Positions 1 to 7,531 of a stretch of 7,572 nucleotides of DNA are shown piece by piece. The notes beneath the pieces were generated by a model that saw only the letters and a program-made list of their open reading frames with translations, had not been told where the DNA came from and made no database searches. Origin of the DNA: Thermococcales archaeon 44_46 (GTDB taxonomy: Archaea > Methanobacteriota_B > Thermococci > Thermococcales > Thermococcaceae); the NCBI GenBank assembly GCA_001507935.1, contig LGET01000071.1:1-7572 (forward strand), written 5' to 3'. Both the position numbers and the translations under genes were made by a program. Position 1 is the first letter of the stretch; each line of letters opens with the position of its first letter.

Positions 1-441
1 GAATAGCCTTTTTAATGTCTCTTTTTCTTTTTGAGTGAGCCTGTTTCCAGCCCATTTCTCTTTTAAGCTTAAGTTCTCATCTTCAATGTTTAAAACCGCC
101 TTTCTTACACCTCCTCGCGGGAAATTAGTGTCCCCTCTGTACCTTGGTATCACATGAACATGAAGATGAGCCACCGTTTGACCTGCTGCTTCCCCAAGGT
201 TTATCCCAACGTTGAATCCGTCTGGCTTTAGGACTTCACCCAGCTTTTCAATTGCCAGCTCTATTCCTCTCATTATGGCAAATTTTTCTTCCTCTTTGAG
301 CTCATTCCAATCTTCAACGTGTCTCTTTGGTACCACGAGAAGATGTCCCCTGTTTGCAGGAAAAGAGTCTATGAGAATCCTAATGTGTTCGTCTTCATAG
401 AGCAGAGCCTCTTCGGATGGAGTGCAGAAGGGGCACTTCAT
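1..441 (-). CDS. HIT-family nucleotide hydrolase/transferase (C-terminus beyond the window)
   Basis: Reading leftward from the ATG at 441-439, the frame is open for 147 codons to the window edge with no stop, so the gene is partial at its 3' end. The histidine-triad motif HLHVHV (His92, His94, His96) follows the family pattern H-x-H-x-H and would form the nucleotide-phosphate-cleaving site. An N-terminal CPFC (Cys3, Cys6) resembles the zinc site seen in many prokaryotic HIT proteins, and GHLLVVPKRHV at 32-42 is the usual first core strand. HIT proteins are small cytoplasmic enzymes acting on AMP- or ADP-linked compounds; the substrate cannot be told here. A GAGGTGG ribosome binding site (complement of 446-452) sits 4 nt before the ATG. 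A weak minus-strand TATA-like CTTTAAT (about 473-479) may drive it. It has no evident link to the sugar genes. Confidence 0.92.
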   Translation of the reverse strand, partial: MKCPFCTPSEEALLYEDEHIRILIDSFPANRGHLLVVPKRHVEDWNELKEEEKFAIMRGIELAIEKLGEVLKPDGFNVGINLGEAAGQTVAHLHVHVIPRYRGDTNFPRGGVRKAVLNIEDENLSLKEKWAGNRLTQKEKETLKRLF

Positions 442-456
442 GTTTCCACCTCAACG

Positions 457-464
457 TTATAAGG
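457..464 (+). promoter_or_regulatory. TATA box for the C/D box sRNA
   Basis: TTATAAGG is centred about 25 bp upstream of the predicted 5' end of the sRNA (about 484-486), the normal archaeal TATA-to-start distance. It suggests the RNA has its own promoter and is not cut from an mRNA. The core TTATAA is symmetric, so by itself it does not fix direction. The upstream BRE is weak. Confidence 0.5.
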
Positions 465-470
465 AAAAAA
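465..470 (-). terminator. T-run terminator downstream of glgA
   Basis: Six consecutive A on the plus strand read as TTTTTT on the minus strand, about 70 nt past the glgA stop. Archaeal RNA polymerase terminates at such T runs without needing a hairpin. A glgA transcript ending here would include the complement of the whole C/D box sRNA. Confidence 0.4.
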
Positions 471-483
471 GAATTAAAGGTTT

Positions 484-545
484 GTGGCAGATGATGAGCT
501 TGGCCGCTTCCGAGCGGTGAGGACAAATCTCGGTGCTGATGCCTA
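484..545 (+). ncRNA. C/D box sRNA (2'-O-methylation guide)
   Basis: All elements of an archaeal C/D guide RNA are present with canonical spacing. The C box ATGATGA is at 491-497. A 12-nt D' guide (498-509) leads to a D' box CCGA at 510-513 (consensus CTGA, one mismatch). After a 3-nt spacer comes the C' box GTGAGGA at 517-523 (one mismatch to RTGATGA), a 12-nt D guide (524-535) and a perfect D box CTGA at 536-539. GGCA (486-489) pairs with TGCC (540-543) as the terminal stem that completes the kink-turn. By the N+5 rule the D guide would direct methylation of the G in CACCGAGAUUUG (opposite C531), and the D' guide the G in AAGCGGCCAAGC (opposite C505). The targets are probably rRNA or tRNA; I could not place them from memory. 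The RNA would act with L7Ae, Nop5 and fibrillarin. Its 3' end overlaps the glgA stop codon on the opposite strand. Confidence 0.86.
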
Positions 546-1910
546 CCTAAGGAACTCGACTGCCTTGTCTATGTCATTTTTATATGCCCTCATGTACCTC
601 CTGCAAGCGTTTTCCCACGTGAAGACCGTTGTTCTCTTCTTTCCGTTCTGGCGCATCTTTTCAATCAACTCCGGTTGCTCTTCCCTGATCTTCGCCATCC
701 TGAGAATTGCCTGAGCAAGAGCATTTGGGTCTCTCGGAGGAACAAGCAATCCGGTAGCATTTTCTTCGTCTTCATCGAGGCTTATTATTGTGTCCTTTAT
801 TCCACCCACGGCTGAGCCTATGGGGATTGCTCCCAAGCACATTGCTTCCATCTGAACCAGACCAAAGGGCTCAAAGTAGGAAGGCACTATAACAAAATCA
901 ACACTGCCGTAGAGCTCCCTTGTAAACTCTCTTTTCAGCATTTCAGTTACTACCTTGACGTTCTCAGGATACTTTGCCCCCAACGCATGAGCCCAGCTTT
1001 CAAGCTCGGGATCTCCTTTTCCAATTATTATGAAGCGCATCTTCGAGAACTCAGATGGGTAACTCTGAGCAATGAGTTCAATGGCCCTTAAAAGCGTGTC
1101 AACACCCTTTTGTCCCCTATCGAACCTGCCAATAAACATGAAAGCAATTCCATCGCTCAGCCCCAAGCTCTCAAGGATCTTTCTTCTTCTCTCTTCTCTT
1201 GGCAGCTCTTTGTTCTCCAGCAGCTCCTCGTTCCAGAAGTCGCATGCTATCCCATTGTAAACATAGGTGGCTTTTCCTTCAAAGTTCTTGTAAAAGCCCC
1301 ACTCCTCCCAGAGATAGCTTTTGCTTACGGTTGTCACTACATCAGCTATATAAGCACCCACATACTCCGGGTCTATATCAGGGTACGGAGCCCACTCACT
1401 GAGATGGGCCTCGTGGAAGTAATGGGCCGGAACCTTGGATTTATTGAGCCTGTGGATTGTAAAGACTGCCGGGAGCTGGAAGTACTTTTTAATCAAAGCT
1501 CCAGCAAAGACGGTATGCCAGTCATGAAAATGTAATACGTCTGGTTTTCCTTCATTCTCTATCAGGTAGTTCAGCAGACCAACACTTGCCTTCCCAAACT
1601 GCACGGCCTTGCCAAGCATTCCTTCCCATCCTGGTCCGTAGACGTCTTTGTTGTCAAGCAAGTTGCTGCTTAGGGCAAATACTCTAACGCCGTTTTGAAT
1701 TCTTTCGTATACTCTTACCCTTTCCTTGCTCCCGTAAACATTTATATCGAACTCAAGAAGTTTTTTTCCGTCTATATGACCATGAGAAGGTGTAAAAACC
1801 CAGACTTCGTTGTTGAGCTTTGCTAAAGTTTCTGCAATGCTTGTGATAGCTTCTGCAAGCCCTCCAACTTTTACCGGCAAGTACTCAAATCCAAGCATTA
1901 GTATTTTCAC
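543..1910 (-). CDS. glgA: Glycogen synthase, GT5 family (archaeal GlgA)
   Basis: A 455-residue cytoplasmic glycosyltransferase that extends alpha-1,4-glucan chains using ADP- or UDP-glucose; the donor cannot be settled from sequence. It has the two-Rossmann GT-B layout. The N-terminal half carries the KVGGL donor loop at 14-18, close to the bacterial KTGGL, and HDWHT at 129-133. The C-terminal half carries GRFDRGQKG at 261-269 with the phosphate-binding Arg262 and Lys268, and the E-x7-E motif Glu347/Glu355 within EPFGLVQME. The length fits the compact archaeal enzymes, which are somewhat shorter than bacterial GlgA. The start is GTG (1910-1908), preceded by GGAGGG (complement of 1918-1923) at 7-nt spacing; an ATG overlapping it at 1912-1910 is in another frame. 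Only 19 nt separate it from the upstream trmBL1 stop, so both genes are probably co-transcribed, tying glycogen synthesis to the sugar regulator. Confidence 0.93.
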   Translation of the reverse strand: MKILMLGFEYLPVKVGGLAEAITSIAETLAKLNNEVWVFTPSHGHIDGKKLLEFDINVYGSKERVRVYERIQNGVRVFALSSNLLDNKDVYGPGWEGMLGKAVQFGKASVGLLNYLIENEGKPDVLHFHDWHTVFAGALIKKYFQLPAVFTIHRLNKSKVPAHYFHEAHLSEWAPYPDIDPEYVGAYIADVVTTVSKSYLWEEWGFYKNFEGKATYVYNGIACDFWNEELLENKELPREERRRKILESLGLSDGIAFMFIGRFDRGQKGVDTLLRAIELIAQSYPSEFSKMRFIIIGKGDPELESWAHALGAKYPENVKVVTEMLKREFTRELYGSVDFVIVPSYFEPFGLVQMEAMCLGAIPIGSAVGGIKDTIISLDEDEENATGLLVPPRDPNALAQAILRMAKIREEQPELIEKMRQNGKKRTTVFTWENACRRYMRAYKNDIDKAVEFLR

Positions 1911-1929
1911 ATCGACTCCCTCCTTCCTT

Positions 1930-2955
1930 TTATTCTAATAAAATGAACTTTTCTCCCTCAATGTCTTCAAAGTAGCTTCCCAGTCCTCCAACTTTCCATT
2001 CTTTCCCCTTCTCATCTCTTAAGGTTATATTAGCCGTGAGGGATGTGTACTCATAATCAACAACCTGTCCATTTATCGTTGCTTCATCTCTTGTATCAAC
2101 GAAGTGCCCTATGACCTCTAGCTTTCTTGGAAGCCCTGCCTGTTTAAGGATCGTTATAAGGGTTCTTATACTAACTACTTCAAAAGGCTTCTTGACCCTT
2201 TCATAGTCAACAGGCTTTATGACTTCGCTGTTGTCAAAGTACATCGTGTAGAACCAGTGCATGTAGTTCTGGATTAACTTTGGAGATTTGCCCCAGAAGG
2301 AATAGAATTTCTCTTTTCTTCTGTCCTTTGGAAGTGCTCCGAAAAAGAGCGCGTAGTCTACATCCCCTATAATCCAAGTTGCCATTAGCCACGGAGCCCC
2401 TCCACTCTTAGCTAAAATCATGTTCTCCTTGTTAAGCCACTCAGGAATTTCTTCAAAGTTGCTTACAATTACAAAAATGACGTCTTTTCTCTTTTTAATT
2501 TCATCTTTGAGCAATCGTAAAAACTCAAAAGGTGTATTTATTAGCACTTCCCGTCCTGCGCTTCTTATTATATACTCGGCTCTCTCCAAAGTGTTCTCAA
2601 ATCCGTGGATAGTCCATATTTCAGGTATGTCTTCGCCATGGACCGATTTGTAGAGCTCAAGAAGGGCTTTTTTTACAGAGTCTATATCACTTAAAAGCTC
2701 TTCTTTAAGTTCCTCAAAAACTATTTCTGGATTCACTGGCTTGTACATTCTCGGTGTCCCATGCATAATGTCCACAAATCCCTTTCTGTGAAGAGAGCTC
2801 AACACGTCGTATATCCTCGTGTGGGGAATTCCACTTTCCTTTGTAAGGTCTGTGGCTTTGCTCGTTCCGAGCTTTAGAAGAGTTATATATGCCAAACTTT
2901 CGTATTTTGTCAAACCAAGCTTCTGAAGCATTTTAATTATCTCTTCTTCCCTCAT
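1930..2955 (-). CDS. trmBL1: TrmB-family sugar-responsive regulator, TrmBL1/Tgr type
   Basis: A 341-residue regulator. Residues about 10-70 form a TrmB-type winged helix-turn-helix; the recognition segment is IPHTRIYDVLSSLHRKG at 43-59. A helical linker (about 76-107) leads to a C-terminal TrmB sugar-binding domain (about 110-341), with blocks such as EIWTIHGFEN and SGGAPW. From memory the sequence closely resembles Pyrococcus furiosus TrmBL1 and Thermococcus kodakarensis Tgr, which bind the TGM sequence TATCAC-N5-GTGATA. They repress glycolytic and maltodextrin genes when sugar is absent and activate gluconeogenic ones. Maltotriose or maltose is the expected effector. The ATG at 2955-2953 follows a strong AGGAGG (complement of 2963-2968) at 7-nt spacing. 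It is divergent from the cyclomaltodextrinase gene and upstream of glgA on the same strand. A TGM lies in the malE promoter, and a degenerate one lies in its own divergent promoter region, so autoregulation is possible. Confidence 0.92.
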   Translation of the reverse strand: MREEEIIKMLQKLGLTKYESLAYITLLKLGTSKATDLTKESGIPHTRIYDVLSSLHRKGFVDIMHGTPRMYKPVNPEIVFEELKEELLSDIDSVKKALLELYKSVHGEDIPEIWTIHGFENTLERAEYIIRSAGREVLINTPFEFLRLLKDEIKKRKDVIFVIVSNFEEIPEWLNKENMILAKSGGAPWLMATWIIGDVDYALFFGALPKDRRKEKFYSFWGKSPKLIQNYMHWFYTMYFDNSEVIKPVDYERVKKPFEVVSIRTLITILKQAGLPRKLEVIGHFVDTRDEATINGQVVDYEYTSLTANITLRDEKGKEWKVGGLGSYFEDIEGEKFILLE

Positions 2956-2996
2956 GTTTTTTCCTCCTAAAGGCTTTTAATATTCACTTTCGAAAA

Positions 2997-3002
2997 TTTA
3001 AA
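2997..3002 (+). promoter_or_regulatory. TATA box of the cyclomaltodextrinase gene, possibly shared with trmBL1
   Basis: TTTAAA preceded by CGAAAA, a purine-rich BRE-like stretch, is placed to start transcription near 3022-3026, giving a leader of about 15 nt that contains the ribosome binding site. TTTAAA is its own reverse complement and lies 42-47 bp upstream of the trmBL1 ATG. It could therefore also serve the divergent gene, with a start near 2975, though the minus-strand BRE is weaker. The whole intergenic gap between the two start codons is only 84 bp. Confidence 0.55.
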
Positions 3003-3016
3003 CATTAAGAGTGATA
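3000..3016 (+). promoter_or_regulatory. Degenerate TGM-like operator (TrmBL1 site) in the divergent promoter
   Basis: AAACAT-TAAGA-GTGATA compared with TATCAC-N5-GTGATA: the right half is a perfect match and the left half matches 3 of 6. It begins just after the start of the TATA box, nearly the same place as the clear TGM in the malE promoter, which fits repression by blocking transcription initiation. The weak left half makes this tentative. Confidence 0.4.
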
Positions 3017-3039
3017 CCTAATCATTAGAGGTGTTTAAT

Positions 3040-5007
3040 ATGTATAAAACTTTCGGATTTAGAGATGATAAGTACCTTGGAAAGGTGGGAATCACCGAGT
3101 TCTCTATACCTAAAAGTGGATCCTATGCATACCTTCTGGGAAATTTTAATGCATTCAACGAGGGAAGCTTTAGGATGAAAGAAAAGGGAGATAGATGGTA
3201 TATAAGGGTAGAGCTTCCTGAAGGAGTTTGGTACTACACATTCTCAGTAGATGGCAAAGAAGTGCTTGACCCTGAAAACCCGAATAAGAAGCACTTTCGA
3301 AGGCTCTCTTATAAGGCTGAAAGAGAGGCAAATGTAGCGAGAATTTTCTCAGACGAGGAAATTTACCATTTCCCTGCACTCACATATTTGTATTCCTTTG
3401 GAGACTACACTTATATACGTCTTAGAGCACTTAAAGGGATCGTTAAAAGGGTTTTTCTGGTGGAAGAGAAAAGCTGGGAAATGAGAAAGAAAGCCCACGA
3501 TGAGCTTTTTGATTACTTCGAAGTAAGACTCCCAAAAAAAGAGAACCTACACTACTACTTTAGAGTACAAACAGATGAAGACACCCTAGAATATGGAGAC
3601 TTTGATGTTGATTTAGGGAAGCAGGAAGAAAAATACCCCCTGCCTTCATGGCTTTTAAACAGGGTTTTTTACCAGATAATGCCAGACCGGTTCTTTAACG
3701 GAAATCCTGAAAACGATCCCAACGGCAGAATTGATCTCGGAAGCATTTCCCATTATGGAGGGGACCTGGAGGGAGTAATCCAGAAAATTGAGTACCTAAC
3801 TGAACTGGGAGTAAATGCTCTCTATTTAACCCCCATTTTTGAGTCAATGACGTATCACGGATATGACATAGTGGATTATTATCATGTCGCCCAAAAGTTT
3901 GGAGGAGATAAAGCCTTCGAAAAGTTAGTGCAAAAGCTGAAAAAAGAAGACATAAAACTTGTTTTGGATGGAGTATTTCACCACACGAGCTTTTTCCACC
4001 CCTACTTTCAGGATGTAGTCAAAAACGGAAAGAACAGCAGGTATAAGAATTTTTATCGCATAACCGGGTTTCCAGTCGCTCCAAAAAGGTTCCTTGATAT
4101 TTTATACTCAGACCTCCCATGGCATGAAAAGTATAAGCGGCTTAAATCTCTCAGATGGAACTATGAGAGCTTTTATTCTGTATGGTTGATGCCCCGCTTA
4201 AACCACGACAGCAAAGAGGTAAAAGAGTTCATTAAGGATGTAATGGAATACTGGATTAAAAAAGGAGCCGATGGCTGGAGATTAGATGTTGCCCACGGAG
4301 TTCCTCCCGAAGTATGGAAAGAAATTAAAGAAACGCTACCAGGTGATGCTTATCTAGTTGGGGAAGTAATGGACGACGCACGGCTGTGGTTGTTCAATAA
4401 GTTTCATGGAACCATGAATTACCCGCTATATGAGGCAATTTTGAGGTTTTTTGTGACGAGGGAAATTAACGCAGAGCAGTTCTTGAACTGGCTTGAGCTT
4501 TTGAGCGTATACTACGGCCCTGCTGAGTATGCAATGTATAACTTTTTGGACAACCATGACGTGGATAGAATGCTCAGCTTGCTCGAGGACAAGAGAAAAT
4601 ATCTCTGTGCATTGGCATTCCTTTTCACCTACAAAGGGATTCCTTCTATCTACTACGGGGATGAAATCGGGATGGAAAATATAGAGGCACCTTTTATGGA
4701 GCGCTCAAGGGCCCCCATGGAGTGGGACAGCAAGAAGTGGGACTCGGATATTTTAAGTGTAGTCAAAGAGCTGATAAAACTGAGAAAGAGCAGTAAAGCA
4801 CTACAGATTGGAGCGTTCAAACCACTACAATTCCGGGATGGACTGTTACTTTACGAGAGGACACACAGAGATGAAAAACTTTTGATTGGAATAAACTATT
4901 CGGACAACTATGGTTCTATTAAAAAACTTCCCGACGAAGTGCTGCTGGGAAATTTAGATGGCATTGCCCTGAAACCTTTCTCATTTTTTGTTGGTCATTC
5001 CTCATAA
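3040..5007 (+). CDS. Cyclomaltodextrinase / neopullulanase, GH13 (GH13_20-like)
   Basis: A 655-residue enzyme with no signal peptide, so probably intracellular, hydrolysing imported cyclodextrins, maltodextrins and perhaps pullulan. Two N-terminal beta domains are visible: a CBM48/early-set-like one (about 12-77, with GNFNAFNEG) and a CBM34-like one (about 95-190), typical of cyclomaltodextrinases. The catalytic barrel starts near YQIMPDRF (211-218). Conserved regions are DGVFHH (310-315), MPRLNH (384-389, the GH13_20-type region V), DGWRLD (411-416, nucleophile Asp416), VGEV with acid/base Glu442, and DNHD with Asp507. All three catalytic residues are present. An in-frame GTG at 3031 is possible, but it lies inside the GAGGTG ribosome binding site (3028-3033); the ATG at 3040 has ideal 6-nt spacing and was chosen. 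The place next to a maltodextrin ABC operon and a Tgr-type regulator matches cyclodextrin/maltodextrin clusters known in Thermococcus. Substrate preference cannot be read from sequence. Confidence 0.93.
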   Translation: MYKTFGFRDDKYLGKVGITEFSIPKSGSYAYLLGNFNAFNEGSFRMKEKGDRWYIRVELPEGVWYYTFSVDGKEVLDPENPNKKHFRRLSYKAEREANVARIFSDEEIYHFPALTYLYSFGDYTYIRLRALKGIVKRVFLVEEKSWEMRKKAHDELFDYFEVRLPKKENLHYYFRVQTDEDTLEYGDFDVDLGKQEEKYPLPSWLLNRVFYQIMPDRFFNGNPENDPNGRIDLGSISHYGGDLEGVIQKIEYLTELGVNALYLTPIFESMTYHGYDIVDYYHVAQKFGGDKAFEKLVQKLKKEDIKLVLDGVFHHTSFFHPYFQDVVKNGKNSRYKNFYRITGFPVAPKRFLDILYSDLPWHEKYKRLKSLRWNYESFYSVWLMPRLNHDSKEVKEFIKDVMEYWIKKGADGWRLDVAHGVPPEVWKEIKETLPGDAYLVGEVMDDARLWLFNKFHGTMNYPLYEAILRFFVTREINAEQFLNWLELLSVYYGPAEYAMYNFLDNHDVDRMLSLLEDKRKYLCALAFLFTYKGIPSIYYGDEIGMENIEAPFMERSRAPMEWDSKKWDSDILSVVKELIKLRKSSKALQIGAFKPLQFRDGLLLYERTHRDEKLLIGINYSDNYGSIKKLPDEVLLGNLDGIALKPFSFFVGHSS

Positions 5008-5016
5008 AATCCTAAA

Positions 5017-5022
5017 TTTTTT
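5017..5022 (+). terminator. T-run terminator after the cyclomaltodextrinase gene
   Basis: TTTTTT begins 10 nt after the TAA stop, in AT-rich sequence without a hairpin, the usual archaeal intrinsic terminator. With the promoter at 5076 it suggests that malE is transcribed separately from the upstream enzyme gene. Confidence 0.55.
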
Positions 5023-5059
5023 CATCAGTGTCTCATTTAGAACACCCGCTATTCCATGA

Positions 5060-6445
<1,386 letters not shown>

Positions 6446-6449
6446 CTGA

Positions 6450-6467
6450 TTTTTCTTCTTTTTCTTT
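6450..6467 (+). terminator. Pyrimidine-rich T-run site between malE and malF (partial terminator)
   Basis: TTTTT at 6450-6454, TTTTT at 6459-6463 and TTT at 6465-6467 are separated by single C or short C/T steps. The site starts 5 nt after the malE stop and ends about 27 nt before malF. It would suit partial termination, giving more binding protein than permease. I see no clear new TATA box before malF, so malF probably relies on readthrough. Confidence 0.4.
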
Positions 6468-6494
6468 CTACTTCTAGTTCTCGGGGGTGAGTGA

Positions 6495-7397
6495 ATGGAT
6501 AAAAGAACAATAGCCGCTCTTGCCCTGATATTGCCCGGCATGATAGCGTTCCTGTTTTTTAACATCTACCCAATACTGTACTCCGTTTACATTGCATTCA
6601 CAAACGCTAAGTTGGGCAACTTCCCAATACAAGCTCCTACTGCCGAACCGTTGAGGTTTGTCGGGCTGGAAAACTTTAAATGGGCGTTAAGCGATCCAAA
6701 GTTCAGATCTGCTTTTGTCTGGACATGGATTTTTGTGGCGACCAGTGTGAGTTTGAAAGTTATTGTTGGAATTCTTTTGAGTGTTCTTTATAACAATAAA
6801 TACGTAAAGGGCAAATTCTTTTATAGGGCACTTTTGATAATTCCATGGGCGTTGCCTCTGCTTTTTTCCGTAATGGTATGGCGTTTTATGTTTGATCCTG
6901 TTGTGGGTCCGATTAATATAATGTTGAAAAATCTGGGAGTAACAAACCCACCAGACTGGATGACAAGCGTAACTTGGGGCTTTGTTGCTTTGAACATAAT
7001 TGAAGTATGGCTCGCTTACCCATTTATGATGACGGTAATAACCTCAGCTCTCCAGAGTGTTCCAGATACCCTAATTGAAGCTGCAATTATAGACGGAGCA
7101 AATTACTGGCAGAGATTGACAAAAGTAGTTATTCCAATTGTAAGTAAACCCATAGCTTTTGCCACAATCCTAACTTCTGCGGCAAGCTTTCAGTATTTCC
7201 TTGTTCCGTTTATATACAATGCAGGGCTGTTTGAGGATAGGTTCCTGCTCCTCTACGGATATAGAAAAGCGTTCGGCAGTTCAGTCCCTCACTACGGAAG
7301 GGCAGCGGCTATTTTGCTCATAGCAACAATAGTCCTTGCAGTTTACATGTTCGTCAACATGAGAATAACGAGACTGCAGGAGGGGGTTAAGGGATGA
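6495..7397 (+). CDS. malF: Maltodextrin ABC transporter permease, MalF type
   Basis: A 300-residue inner-membrane permease of the binding-protein-dependent family. About six membrane segments are visible (roughly 8-34, 73-97, 110-131, 160-184, 215-240 and 268-288). The cytoplasmic EAA loop is clear: EAA at 195-197, Gly201, then VVIPIV at 211-216. It is the coupling site for the ATPase subunit. It lacks the long extra periplasmic loop of E. coli MalF, as is usual in archaea. The ATG at 6495 follows GGGGGTGA (6483-6490) with 4-nt spacing. The 3' end overlaps the malG start by 4 nt (ATGA at 7394-7397), typical of translational coupling. It should pair with MalG and a MalK-type ATPase; MalG is broken here and no ATPase gene lies in the window. 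The frame is intact. Confidence 0.92.
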   Translation: MDKRTIAALALILPGMIAFLFFNIYPILYSVYIAFTNAKLGNFPIQAPTAEPLRFVGLENFKWALSDPKFRSAFVWTWIFVATSVSLKVIVGILLSVLYNNKYVKGKFFYRALLIIPWALPLLFSVMVWRFMFDPVVGPINIMLKNLGVTNPPDWMTSVTWGFVALNIIEVWLAYPFMMTVITSALQSVPDTLIEAAIIDGANYWQRLTKVVIPIVSKPIAFATILTSAASFQYFLVPFIYNAGLFEDRFLLLYGYRKAFGSSVPHYGRAAAILLIATIVLAVYMFVNMRITRLQEGVKG

Positions 7398-7531
7398 AGC
7401 TTAAAATTGAACTGCCAAAGCGAAAGGATGAGCTGTTAAAGTCATTTGCACTGACTTTGTTGGCACTTTTTGTTGTGGGAATCTTACTTTTTCTTCTGAA
7501 AGCCTCGCCCTTTAGGGCGGGGATGCAGTAA
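7394..7531 (+). pseudogene. malG: 5' fragment of maltodextrin permease gene malG, interrupted
   Basis: The ATG at 7394 overlaps the malF stop and has a strong GGAGGGGG (7379-7386) at 7-nt spacing. The first 35 residues look like a normal permease N-terminus: a basic segment, then a membrane helix (about 18-35, FALTLLALFVVGILLFLL). The frame then enters a GC-rich hairpin (KASPFRAGMQ) and stops at TAA 7529-7531 after 45 residues. A MalG protein is normally about 270-300 residues with six helices and an EAA loop, none of which follows here. Identity as malG rests on position after malF and the overlapping start, since little coding sequence remains. The rest may lie beyond the window, past the inserted element. 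Confidence 0.72.

Noticed and set aside
144..149. Single TATCAC or GTGATA half-sites within genes (for example in the HIT gene at 144, and within glgA and trmBL1)
   Set aside because: No second half-site at the 5-nt spacing and no promoter nearby, so chance occurrences.
1110..1535. 141-codon plus-strand frame inside glgA, with other overlapping small frames
   Set aside because: Antisense shadow of a clearly conserved glycogen synthase; no ribosome binding site and no recognisable protein.
3031..3039. GTG at 3031 as the start of the cyclomaltodextrinase
   Set aside because: It is part of the GAGGTG ribosome binding site for the ATG at 3040 and would have no binding site of its own.
7503..7522. 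Hairpin as a bacterial-type transcription terminator
   Set aside because: No T run follows, archaeal termination does not rely on hairpins, and it lies 45 codons into an operon gene.
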